Positions 1 through 7,237 are shown, counted from the first letter of the stretch. The stretch is 7,930 nt of DNA from Acidimicrobiia bacterium (GCA_013821025.1 JACDHN010000085.1:839-8768), one strand, 5' to 3'. Notes: generated from the letters alone by a model not told the origin. Numbers and translations are program-made.

Positions 1-1460
<1,460 letters not shown>

Positions 1461-1500
1461 AAGTGTGCCCCCGATCGGCCGAAGCGTCTCAGAGGAACGA

Positions 1501-1514
1501 TGTTCAAAGAGTGC
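1501..1514 (-). promoter_or_regulatory. boxA antitermination element of the rrn leader
   Basis: On the minus strand this reads GCACTCTTTGAACA, which is very close to bacterial rRNA boxA (E. coli TGCTCTTTAACAA). BoxA RNA is bound by NusB/NusE (S10) and allows RNA polymerase to escape Rho-dependent termination over the untranslated rRNA operon. Its position about 40 nt before the mature 16S 5' end, within the leader, is where boxA is expected. The core CTCTTTGAACA is clear. I did not identify a convincing boxB or boxC partner. Confidence 0.75.
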
Positions 1515-1562
1515 CGGTCCTCGAGTTGTTATCCGCACGAGTCCCGACGTCCCTTGTTGCTC

Positions 1563-1579
1563 CCGACCGGGTAGGTCGG
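1563..1579 (-). repeat. 6-bp inverted repeat in the rrn leader
   Basis: Arms CCGACC and GGTCGG are perfectly complementary around a 5-nt loop. The repeat lies between the larger hairpin at 1601-1636 and boxA. It is probably part of the folded leader RNA, possibly a boxB-like stem upstream of boxA, but that role is inferred from position only. Confidence 0.5.
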
Positions 1580-1600
1580 CAGCGTATTTTGAATTGACAA

Positions 1601-1636
1601 GCAGTTTCTTCCGACGGCAGGCCGTCGACGAACTGC
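1601..1636 (-). repeat. 36-nt interrupted hairpin in the rrn leader
   Basis: On the plus strand an outer stem GCAGTT (1601-1606) pairs with AACTGC (1631-1636). An inner stem CGACGGC (1612-1618) pairs with GCCGTCG (1621-1627) across a 2-nt turn. Between the two stems is an internal loop of 5 nt on one side and 3 nt on the other. Thirteen base pairs in 36 nt is strong structure. In the transcribed strand the sequence after it is TTGTCAATTC, not a U-tract, so a leader-folding or processing role is more likely than intrinsic termination. Confidence 0.65.
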
Positions 1637-1673
1637 CCGCACTGGCGTTTTCGTCTTCTCTTCCGTTTTCAAG

Positions 1674-1685
1674 GAGCCGAAGCTC
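1674..1685 (-). repeat. UUCG-tetraloop hairpin in the rrn leader
   Basis: In the transcribed strand GAGC-TTCG-GCTC forms a 4-bp stem closed by the exceptionally stable cUUCGg tetraloop. It sits 3 nt after the bulged hairpin at 1689-1713, so the two probably stack in the leader RNA. It is followed by CTTGAAAACGG with no U-run. Confidence 0.55.
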
Positions 1686-1688
1686 GTG

Positions 1689-1713
1689 GGCACACGCCAG
1701 AGGCGTTGGTGCC
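1689..1713 (-). repeat. Bulged hairpin in the rrn leader
   Basis: Outer arms GGCAC and GTGCC and inner arms ACGCC and GGCGT pair around a 3-nt loop, with a 2-nt bulge on one side (plus-strand 1707-1708). It starts about 40 nt after the predicted rrn transcription start. It may be part of the leader fold or a remnant stem from the end of the tyrS transcript. The absence of a T-tract argues against a strong intrinsic terminator. Confidence 0.55.
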
Positions 1714-1756
1714 GGGCGCCTGGACCGGCTAGAAGCCGTGTTCAGGGCGAGTTGGA

Positions 1757-1785
1757 ACTGTATCGGCCCTGCACAGAGGCGTCAA
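1757..1785 (-). promoter_or_regulatory. Predicted sigma-A promoter of the rRNA operon, overlapping the tyrS stop codon
   Basis: The minus strand carries TTGACG (1785 to 1780), a 17-nt spacer, and TACAGT (1762 to 1757). The -35 box matches the TTGACA consensus at 5 of 6 positions, the -10 box matches TATAAT at 4 of 6 including the key T, A and final T, and the spacer is optimal. The predicted start is near 1750, giving a leader of about 290 nt, a usual length for rrn. The TGA stop codon of tyrS (1784 to 1782) lies inside the -35 hexamer. I found no better -35/-10 pair elsewhere in the leader. There may be further promoters inside tyrS, which I cannot exclude. Confidence 0.55.
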
Positions 1786-3056
1786 CCTCGCTCCCGAAAA
1801 ACCTCCACGAGGTGATGCCTGCGTCGACCGCGGCGCAGCAGCAGGTACCGATCGTGCAGCAACGGCACGGCAGCGAGCCCATCGTCGCCTGCGATGACCT
1901 GGCCGTTCGCGCGGATGCTGCCCTGGCCCAGCAATCGCCGGCCTTCGGACTTCGACGCCGCCAAGCCAGTCACCGCCAGCAGTTCGGCAACGTCAGCGAG
2001 GGCGCTGGCCGGGCGCCCACTCGACGGCACCTCGGCGGCCACGAACTCCAGAGCGGTAACGGACGCATGGCGAGGATCGTCCCCGAACAGCACATCCGCT
2101 GCCTGACCAGCGTGGGCGGCGCCGTCGACGCCGTGCACGAGCGCCGTCATCTCGTCGGCGAGGGCCCGTTGGGCGCCCCGCCGCTCTGGGGCGGCCTCGT
2201 GCTCGGTGATCAGGCCCACCACGTCCGAGAGCTGGCGCAGTGACAGCATCCTCAGATACATGGCGACCATCTCGTCGTCGGTCTGGATCCAGAACTGCCA
2301 GAACTCGTACGGCGACGTGCGAGCCGGATCCAGCCACACGGCTCCGCCGACCGACTTTCCGAACTTGGCGCCGGATGGGTCAGTGATCAGCGGATGGGTG
2401 AGTCCGTGCACCGCGGCGCCGAGCCGGCGCCGGATCAGGTCCACGCCGGCGACGATGTTGCCCCACTGGTCCGAGCCGCCAGCCTGCAGTTCCACGCCGT
2501 GCTGCTCGTACAGGTGCCGGTAGTCGTTGGCCTGCAGCAGCGAGTAGCTGAACTCGGTGAACGACATCCCATCGCCCGCCTCGAGCCGGCTACGGACCGA
2601 GTCCTTGGCGAGCATCTGGTTGATCGTGGCGTACTTGCCGGCGTCGCGCAGGAAATCCAGCACGGTGATCGACTCGGTCCAGTCGGCGTTGTTGACGAGC
2701 GTGGCCTGTAGGGGGCCGGGTTCGAAGTCGAGCAGCCGACGCAGCTGGTGCTCGATGCGGGCCACGTTGTGGCGCAGGGTCTCGGGGTCGAGCAGATTGC
2801 GTTCGTCACTGCGTCCCGACGGGTCACCGACCATCCCGGTGAACCCGCCGGCGAGCGGGAACGGTCGATGACCCGCCAGCTGGAAGCGCCGGAGGAACAG
2901 CTGGCCCACGAGGTGCCCGACATGCAGCGAGTCGGCCGTTGGGTCGAAACCGATGTACAGGCCGATCGGACCCGTCGCCAGCCGCTGCGCCAACGCCTCA
3001 CGATCGGTCGAGCCGTGCAGCAGTCCGCGGGCGTCGAGTTCGGCCAAGAGGTCCAT
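1782..3056 (-). CDS. tyrS: Tyrosine--tRNA ligase (TyrRS)
   Basis: This class I aminoacyl-tRNA synthetase joins L-tyrosine to tRNA-Tyr in the cytoplasm through a tyrosyl-adenylate. The product is about 424 aa, the usual bacterial length. From the chosen start, GFDPTADSLHVGH (about residues 36-48) holds the HIGH motif as HVGH. GGFTGMVGDPSGR follows. YSLLQANDY (about 171-179) and GGSDQWGNI (about 193-201) are tyrosine-pocket signatures, and KFGKS (about 231-235) is the KMSKS loop. The C-terminal 70-75 residues form an S4 RNA-binding domain (SKSEGRRLLGQGSIRANGQ). The start at 3056 (MDLLAELDARGL) matches the usual family N-terminus; an in-frame ATG at 3077 would add seven atypical residues, and neither has a strong ribosome site. 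The gene lies 62 bp behind the esterase gene and directly before the rRNA operon, whose predicted promoter overlaps its stop codon. Confidence 0.96.
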   Translation of the reverse strand: MDLLAELDARGLLHGSTDREALAQRLATGPIGLYIGFDPTADSLHVGHLVGQLFLRRFQLAGHRPFPLAGGFTGMVGDPSGRSDERNLLDPETLRHNVARIEHQLRRLLDFEPGPLQATLVNNADWTESITVLDFLRDAGKYATINQMLAKDSVRSRLEAGDGMSFTEFSYSLLQANDYRHLYEQHGVELQAGGSDQWGNIVAGVDLIRRRLGAAVHGLTHPLITDPSGAKFGKSVGGAVWLDPARTSPYEFWQFWIQTDDEMVAMYLRMLSLRQLSDVVGLITEHEAAPERRGAQRALADEMTALVHGVDGAAHAGQAADVLFGDDPRHASVTALEFVAAEVPSSGRPASALADVAELLAVTGLAASKSEGRRLLGQGSIRANGQVIAGDDGLAAVPLLHDRYLLLRRGRRRHHLVEVFRERG

Positions 3057-3118
3057 ACCGGCGGACCATCCTGCCATGCGCGCCCGACTTTCCCGACGAC
3101 GGAAACGAGCGGTGCCAA

Positions 3119-3937
3119 CTAGTCGAGATGGTTGTCGACGAGGTCGGCGTACCCGACCTGGCCGGCGCGGTTCGGATGGTACGACTCGCCGACTGGGCTG
3201 GACAATCCGTTGACCCACTCCGCGTCGTCGCACACGGCATGGCCGCTGAACGCCGCGCTCGGGTCCACAAAGGCGAAGCCATGGGATGCTGCCCGCGCTT
3301 TCGTCACCGAGTCGAGCAGGTCGGCCGTGGCGTTGAGGTCACGCTGCTCGCCGGGACTGAACCACGTGCCGGCGTTGCAGTCCTCACCCATGAACAGGCG
3401 CGGGTAGCCGACCACGACGACCCGGGCGTTGGGGGCCCGCGACCGCACCTGCTGGTACACGGTGTCGAGACGGCCGGGCAGCGTAGCGTTGATGAAGTCC
3501 TCGGCGTCGTCGACCCGGTCGCCGCAGTTTGCGGCCCACCATGGCTTGGCGCAGTCGGTGATCACGCGGCTGAACCCGGCGTCGTTGCCCCCGACCATCA
3601 CCGTTACCAGATCGGTCGCGGCGTCGAGCGGATCGAGCTGATCGGCGAGCACGTCGGCGGTGTCGGCTCCGACGCATGCCTCGAACACGAGCGTGGCGCC
3701 AACTCGCACACTGGCGATCACGGGGTAAGCCCGCGGCGAGCGCTGACACCCGCTGGCGTCGCTGTAGTAGGTGCGCGTGCCGACCCCTGATGCGTACGAG
3801 TCACCGATCGCCACGTACTCAGGTGACAGCGCTTCGTACGGCACCGGTGCCGCGATCGCCGTCTCCGCAACCGCGCCGGCGGCCACCAAGACGACAGAGG
3901 CGACCGTCATCTGCCAAGTCCCCCGTCCCGTCCCCAT
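3119..3937 (-). CDS. Secreted SGNH/GDSL-family esterase or lipase
   Basis: The product is a probable extracellular ester hydrolase of 272 aa. It begins with a short n-region and a hydrophobic stretch (about residues 11-24) followed by Ala-rich possible signal-peptidase sites (AVA at 22-24, AIAA at 27-30). The mature part shows all SGNH blocks: YVAIGDSYASG with nucleophile Ser47, CVGADTADV with Gly90 (oxyanion hole), GGNDAGF with Asn118, and SYHPNRAGQ with catalytic His254. Six cysteines in the mature region (64, 88, 129, 138, 187, 236) suggest three disulfides, as in Streptomyces secreted GDSL lipases and esterases, which this resembles along its whole length. The substrate (lipid, acetylated sugar or other ester) cannot be told. 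I chose the ATG at 3937 because a -10 box lies 6 nt before it (leaderless pattern). An alternative ATG at 3910 has a GGGGGA site 8 nt upstream. An ORF extension beyond 3937 would overlap the divergent promoter region. Confidence 0.88.
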   Translation of the reverse strand: MGTGRGTWQMTVASVVLVAAGAVAETAIAAPVPYEALSPEYVAIGDSYASGVGTRTYYSDASGCQRSPRAYPVIASVRVGATLVFEACVGADTADVLADQLDPLDAATDLVTVMVGGNDAGFSRVITDCAKPWWAANCGDRVDDAEDFINATLPGRLDTVYQQVRSRAPNARVVVVGYPRLFMGEDCNAGTWFSPGEQRDLNATADLLDSVTKARAASHGFAFVDPSAAFSGHAVCDDAEWVNGLSSPVGESYHPNRAGQVGYADLVDNHLD

Positions 3938-4032
3938 TCCCCGATCGTAGACCGGTCGTCTCAGTCGGTCGAAGGCCCACCGACTCGAGCGCCAGCCGAC
4001 GAACCGGCTCCCCCACCGGGCAGACTGGCGCA
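3938..4032. promoter_or_regulatory. Divergent intergenic region between the esterase and DUF2207 genes
   Basis: This 95-bp gap must carry promoters for both directions. Leftward, a good candidate is described separately (3944-3972). Rightward, CAGACT lies 6 nt before the DUF2207 ATG at 4033 and could be a -10 box for a leaderless transcript, but I see no convincing -35 element and no Shine-Dalgarno there. The region also contains the 8-bp palindrome GACCGGTC (3950-3957), and CGACCG occurs twice on the minus strand, 13 nt apart. These could be a repressor site, which is speculative. Confidence 0.4.
3944..3972 (-). promoter_or_regulatory. Predicted leaderless promoter of the esterase gene (and possibly tyrS)
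   Basis: The minus strand reads TCGACC (3972 to 3967), a 17-nt spacer, then TACGAT (3949 to 3944), with exactly 6 nt between the -10 box and the ATG at 3937. TANNNT placed 6-7 nt before a start codon is the typical arrangement for leaderless genes in Actinobacteria, where transcription begins at the A of the ATG. The -35 box matches the consensus at 4 of 6 positions. Since tyrS follows the esterase with only 62 bp between, this promoter may also feed tyrS. Confidence 0.5.
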
Positions 4033-5835
4033 ATGCTCGGACGTCTGCCCATCTGGCGCCACCTGGTCGTACTGGCCATCGTCGTCGCAGGGGCAGCCCT
4101 TGCCCTCTTCGGCATCATCGGTCGCACGCCCGTCGATGAGCATCTCGACGCCAATCAGTTCGTCGTGCGGCCGGAGGGTGAAGGTGGCGTGCGCATCCGG
4201 GAGGTCATCGACCAGGACTTCGGTACCAACGACCGACGGGGTCTGGAGCGCATCATCCCCAACGACGCCGGCGTACCGGCTGACGTCGTGGCCAGCTCAC
4301 CCGATGCTCCCGACGACGTCTCCGTCGAGCAGGTGAGCGACGGTACGCGCATCCGCATCGGTGACGCCGATGTCACCATCGATGGCAAGCACCGCTACGT
4401 GCTCGAGTACACGCTGCCCGGGGCGCGCCTTGAGACTGGCCGGCTGAGCCTCGATGCCGTCGCTGTCGAACAGGCACTGCAGACCGATCGGTTCGAGGTG
4501 ATCGTGACCGGCCTGGAACTGTCGTCACCTGACTGTTCTGTCGGCGCCGCCGGGGCAGATGGCGGCTGTGCGCTCGAACGCCAGGGCGAGACCTACCGGG
4601 CCGTCATCGAACCGTTGCGCCCGGGTCAAGGCCTCACCGTCAGCGGCGGCATCGAGCGCACGTTCGCACCCGAAGAGCTTCCGCTACCGGAGCTCCCCGA
4701 GCGACGGTCCGACCGGCGAGCGCTGGTGGCCGGACTCATGATCCCGACCGGACTGGCCAGCGCCGCCGCCGTCTACCTGATCAGCCGACGTCTGGGACGC
4801 AACGAGGTGTACCCGGGCGGTCCGGCCGACGCAGCCTTCAGCTCCACGCCAGGCTCTTGGGGGCCTCCGGGTCCTGGTGGGCCGACGACACTCGTCGCCG
4901 ACGACCGGCTGGGCGACCTGGCCACGACCGAGTTCGTGCCACCTCGGGGCATCGAACCGTGGGAGGCAGCTGTGCTCGTGCGCGAACGCGTCGACGACGC
5001 CACGGTGAGCGCCTGGTTCTCCGGCCTGGTTGGGCGGGAGGCGATCGTGTTGGAGCGAGTCGACGACAGTGTGGTGATGCACAGAGGACCGCGGTGGGAT
5101 CATGTCGACGCCGCGACCGGGCAAATCCTCGGTGACGCCTTCGGTGGACGGGACGCCATCACGCTCGGCGAGTACGACGAGGACTTCGCCTCGGCCTGGC
5201 GCAGCGTGCTCGAAGAGCAACACCGCCGCGTGCGCGACTCCGGCTGGTGGTCCCGCCTGCCCTCCACCGTCACCGGTTCGGGCGCGCTCAGATGGGTGGT
5301 CATCGCCGTCGTGTTCTGGGTGTTCATCGGTGCCGGATCGTTCCTCAGCGCATTCCTCGGCGTGTTCCGCTCACCTGCCGGCGCCATCGTGTTCGGGCTG
5401 GTGGTGCCAGCGCTGGCGGCCTACGCCATGTACCGGTCATTGCTCCCCGCTCGCACCGCCGCCGGCTCGTCGCTGGCGCTGCGCGCCGAGTCGTTCCGTC
5501 GATTCCTGGCCGCCAGCGAAGGCCAGCACGTGGAGTGGGCGTGGAAGCAGGGTCTGGTGCGCCAGTACAGCGCTTGGGCCGTGGCGCTAGGTGCCGCCGC
5601 CGCCTGGGAGCGCGCACTCGGCGCCTCGAACGTGCCCCCTGCGGAGTACTCGGCAAGTGGGCCGCTGCTGCTGTACTACCTGCCGAGCTCGTTCGCCGGG
5701 GCGACCACTGCGCCGTCGAGCAGCGGTGGTGGGTTCGGCGGCAGTGGCTTCGGCGGTGGTGGCTTCGGTGGCGGCTTCAGCGGTGGCGGCGGCGTCGGCG
5801 GCGGCGGTGGGGGCGGCACGTCGGGCTCGTGGTGA
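4033..5835 (+). CDS. DUF2207-family predicted membrane protein with glycine-rich C-terminus
   Basis: This is a 600-aa membrane protein of unknown function with the architecture of the DUF2207 family. A membrane segment at about residues 8-29 precedes an extracytoplasmic beta-rich domain (about 35-225) that includes RYVLEYTLPGA. A second membrane segment (about 230-250) leads into a cytoplasmic region rich in acidic and charged residues (about 253-415). Two more membrane segments follow (about 421-445 and 449-467), then a cytoplasmic stretch with EWAWKQGLVRQYSAWAVALG, and finally a tail of mostly Gly, Ser and Phe (565-598) ending in GSW. That tail is a hallmark of many DUF2207 proteins. The ATG at 4033 gives a proper N-terminal membrane anchor; the open frame continues upstream to 3676 but runs antisense through the esterase gene. 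No Shine-Dalgarno is evident, so the mRNA may be leaderless. The 3' end overlaps the next gene by 4 bp. Confidence 0.88.
   Translation: MLGRLPIWRHLVVLAIVVAGAALALFGIIGRTPVDEHLDANQFVVRPEGEGGVRIREVIDQDFGTNDRRGLERIIPNDAGVPADVVASSPDAPDDVSVEQVSDGTRIRIGDADVTIDGKHRYVLEYTLPGARLETGRLSLDAVAVEQALQTDRFEVIVTGLELSSPDCSVGAAGADGGCALERQGETYRAVIEPLRPGQGLTVSGGIERTFAPEELPLPELPERRSDRRALVAGLMIPTGLASAAAVYLISRRLGRNEVYPGGPADAAFSSTPGSWGPPGPGGPTTLVADDRLGDLATTEFVPPRGIEPWEAAVLVRERVDDATVSAWFSGLVGREAIVLERVDDSVVMHRGPRWDHVDAATGQILGDAFGGRDAITLGEYDEDFASAWRSVLEEQHRRVRDSGWWSRLPSTVTGSGALRWVVIAVVFWVFIGAGSFLSAFLGVFRSPAGAIVFGLVVPALAAYAMYRSLLPARTAAGSSLALRAESFRRFLAASEGQHVEWAWKQGLVRQYSAWAVALGAAAAWERALGASNVPPAEYSASGPLLLYYLPSSFAGATTAPSSSGGGFGGSGFGGGGFGGGFSGGGGVGGGGGGGTSGSW
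5725..5826 (+). repeat. Gly-codon-rich low-complexity tract encoding the DUF2207 tail
   Basis: A run of GGC/GGT/GGG codons punctuated by TTC (Phe) and AGC (Ser) encodes imperfect GGGF/GGSGF repeats. It is a coding low-complexity tract inside the DUF2207 gene, not an intergenic repeat. The extreme G-richness on the plus strand (several runs of four or more G near 5807-5816) could cause replication slippage or assembly errors. Confidence 0.8.
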
Positions 5836-6893
5836 CGGTGGGCGCCGACGACGTGCTGCTCGAACGATTCGCCGCCTTCGCGACAACGGCGTCAGATCGG
5901 ATACCGCTCTACGCGCAACTGTCGGCCGGGGTCGCCCATCGACCAGAGCTCGCCTGGCTGCTCATCCACGCCGATCCCCAACAGCGGCTACCCGTGCTCC
6001 TGTTCGCCGCCGTGCACTTCCTCGTGCTCGAAGAGCCCGACAGCGAGCTCGCCCGGTTCTATCCCAACCTCACTGCGCAGCCCGACCGCGGTGACCCGTT
6101 GCCGGCGTTCGCCGCCTTCTGTGCCGCTCATCACGACGAGCTCGTCGCCGTGCTCGCGACGCGCAGCACCCAGACGAACGAGGTCGGCCGCTGCGCGCTG
6201 CTCGTGCCGCCGCTCGGCCTCGTGGCCAACGAGAACGGACCACTCGGACTGCTCGATGTCGGCACGAGCGCAGGCCTGAACCTGGCACTCGACCGGTACC
6301 AGTACCGGTACGAGCCAGGCGGTGACGTGGGCAACGACTCACCGGTGGTGCTGTCATGCGGCACGCGAGGTGCCGTTCAAGTCCCCGACGCGCTCCCGCC
6401 GATCGGTAGTCGCCTCGGTCTCGACCGCAACCCAGTGGATCTCGATGACGAGGCCGAGGTGAGGTGGCTCGAGGCATGCGTCTGGCCCGATCAGGCCGAA
6501 CGCTTCCATCGTCTGCGGGCGGCCGTCGAGCTGACTCGCCACCATCCTCCGCCGGTGCGGACCGGCGACGCCGTCGTCGATCTGGCGGCGGCGATCGAGC
6601 ACGTCGGTCGCGATCACCACCCCGTTGTGACGAACACGTGGGTGCTCAACTATCTGGCGCCCGACGAGCGCACGGCGTACCTCGCCGTGCTCGCCGACGT
6701 GGGTGCCGAGCGCGACCTTTCGTGGATCTACGCCGAGTCACCGTCGCAGGTCGGCCCCGAGATCCCGGTACCCGAGGATCCCGATCTGGCACATACGACC
6801 GTCCTGACGCTGGTGCGGTGGCGGTCGGGCGAGCGCAGCGTGGCCCACCTGGGCGTGGCTCACCCTCACGGCGACTGGCTGCATTGGCACTGA
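5832..6893 (+). CDS. DUF2332 domain-containing protein
   Basis: This is a 353-aa soluble protein matching the DUF2332 family, whose function is unknown to me. The family N-terminal helical region (residues about 7-110: LLERFAAFA, RIPLYAQLSAGVA, LLFAAVHFLVL, YPNLTA) is followed by LLDVGTSAGLNL (D142-L151), then TNTWVLNYLAPDER (from residue 267), WIYAESP, and a family-like C-terminus HPHGDWLHWH. The middle motifs resemble SAM-dependent methyltransferase motif I and a post-IV segment, so a Rossmann-type enzyme is possible, but that is inference. No signal peptide or membrane segment is seen. The GTG at 5832 overlaps the TGA of the preceding gene (GTGA), which suggests translational coupling; GTG codons at 5829 and 5838 are alternatives. 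The 3' end overlaps the convergent ssb-like gene by 28 bp. Confidence 0.85.
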   Translation: MTVGADDVLLERFAAFATTASDRIPLYAQLSAGVAHRPELAWLLIHADPQQRLPVLLFAAVHFLVLEEPDSELARFYPNLTAQPDRGDPLPAFAAFCAAHHDELVAVLATRSTQTNEVGRCALLVPPLGLVANENGPLGLLDVGTSAGLNLALDRYQYRYEPGGDVGNDSPVVLSCGTRGAVQVPDALPPIGSRLGLDRNPVDLDDEAEVRWLEACVWPDQAERFHRLRAAVELTRHHPPPVRTGDAVVDLAAAIEHVGRDHHPVVTNTWVLNYLAPDERTAYLAVLADVGAERDLSWIYAESPSQVGPEIPVPEDPDLAHTTVLTLVRWRSGERSVAHLGVAHPHGDWLHWH

Positions 6894-7222
6894 GCCAATG
6901 CGAGATCGACGGACCGCTGCACGGCCCGCTGGCGACGAGTCGACAGCACCTCGTCGGCGACGACGTCGGTGCGGCTGACCGTGGCGCCGCCGGAACGGAA
7001 GAACCGCCTGCGCACCGAGCCGATGACCACGACCTCGTCGCCGGGGCCGAACTGGCGGCCGGCGCCAGGAGCGTCGAACCACGACACCGGTACCGAGGCC
7101 GTTCCCGCCCCGTCGACGGTCTTCACGTCGTATTGCACGACATCGGTCCCCGAGGCCAGCTCGGTGACGCGGGGCTCGCTCGTGACCTGAGCACGCAGGA
7201 TGACGAGATTGTGCTCGCTCAT
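6866..7222 (-). CDS. Short single-stranded DNA-binding (SSB-like) OB-fold protein
   Basis: The product is a 118-aa protein with an SSB-type OB fold. LVILRAQVTSEPRVTELASGTDVVQYDV (residues 6-33) matches the SSB strand 1-2 region. SVPVSWFD and GDEVVVIGSVRRRFF (62-75) match the later strands, and SRTDVVADEV the final one. It is probably an ssDNA-binding accessory protein rather than the replicative SSB. Canonical SSBs are about 140-180 aa and end in an acidic DDDIPF-like tip that recruits partners; this protein instead ends in QCQCSQSP with no acidic tip. The ATG at 7222 is fixed by a strong ribosome-binding site. The last nine codons lie inside the convergent DUF2332 gene and within or next to a hairpin, so the C-terminus may be shaped by that overlap. 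mpg is 80 bp upstream on the same strand and the two may be co-transcribed. Confidence 0.8.
   Translation of the reverse strand: MSEHNLVILRAQVTSEPRVTELASGTDVVQYDVKTVDGAGTASVPVSWFDAPGAGRQFGPGDEVVVIGSVRRRFFRSGGATVSRTDVVADEVLSTRRQRAVQRSVDLALAQCQCSQSP
6881..6901. terminator. Perfect 8-bp hairpin at convergent gene ends, possible bidirectional terminator
   Basis: Arms GCATTGGC (6881-6888) and GCCAATGC (6894-6901) are perfectly complementary around the 5-nt loop ACTGA, whose last three bases are the TGA stop of the DUF2332 gene. It also lies within the last codons of the opposing ssb-like gene. There is no T-run on either side, so intrinsic termination would be of the U-less type. Its location exactly at the tail-to-tail junction favours a role in 3'-end formation or RNA protection for both genes. 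Confidence 0.5.
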
Positions 7223-7229
7223 GATGTTG

Positions 7230-7237
7230 CCTCCCTC
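7230..7237 (-). promoter_or_regulatory. Strong Shine-Dalgarno of the ssb-like gene
   Basis: GAGGGAGG lies 7 nt before the ATG at 7222 on the minus strand. It is the best ribosome-binding site in the window and decides the start of the ssb-like gene against the longer open frame that reaches 7330. The other starts here are weak, GTGA-coupled or apparently leaderless. Confidence 0.85.

Larger units (their letters stand above)
1461..1750 (-). other. rrn operon 5' leader (pre-16S), structured spacer of about 290 nt
   Basis: This is the non-coding stretch between the predicted rrn transcription start (near 1750) and the 16S 5' end. It contains no credible gene; the short ORFs here have no coding character and overlap regulatory signals. 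Reading in the transcribed direction it holds a bulged hairpin (1713 to 1689), a small cTTCGg tetraloop hairpin (1685 to 1674), a 36-nt interrupted hairpin (1636 to 1601), a 6-bp hairpin (1579 to 1563) and a boxA-like element (1514 to 1501). The part next to the 16S presumably pairs with the trailer beyond the left edge to form the RNase III processing stem, but that partner is not visible. None of the hairpins is followed by a U-run, so none is a classical intrinsic terminator for tyrS. Confidence 0.75.

Noticed and set aside
1587..1606. AT-richer leader stretch with TACGCT as a second rrn promoter
   Set aside because: No acceptable -35 hexamer lies 16-18 nt upstream; TTGTCA is only 8 nt away.
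1594..1622. TTGACA on the plus strand at 1594-1599 as a rightward promoter
   Set aside because: There is no -10-like sequence 16-18 nt downstream and no plus-strand gene follows; it would fire antisense to tyrS.
1686..2243. Plus-strand open frames antisense to tyrS (also at 2394-2711 and 2748-3122)
   Set aside because: They are mirror frames of a GC-rich gene with third-position bias. Their translations are Arg/Ala-rich without motifs, while the opposite strand encodes a complete TyrRS.
3057..3233. N-terminal extension of tyrS back to 3233
   Set aside because: It would overlap the esterase C-terminus and add Arg-rich sequence not found in TyrRS. Family alignment begins at MDLLAELDARGL.
2939..3790. 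283-aa plus-strand open frame across the tyrS start and the esterase gene
   Set aside because: It is antisense to two well-supported genes and its translation has no recognisable domain.
3676..4032. N-terminal extension of the DUF2207 gene back to 3676
   Set aside because: It runs antisense through the esterase gene. The ATG at 4033 gives the expected N-terminal membrane anchor.
5725..5826. Repetitive G-rich tract as a tandem repeat array or CRISPR
   Set aside because: Repeats are codon-phased, imperfect, without spacers, and encode the Gly-rich tail typical of DUF2207 proteins.
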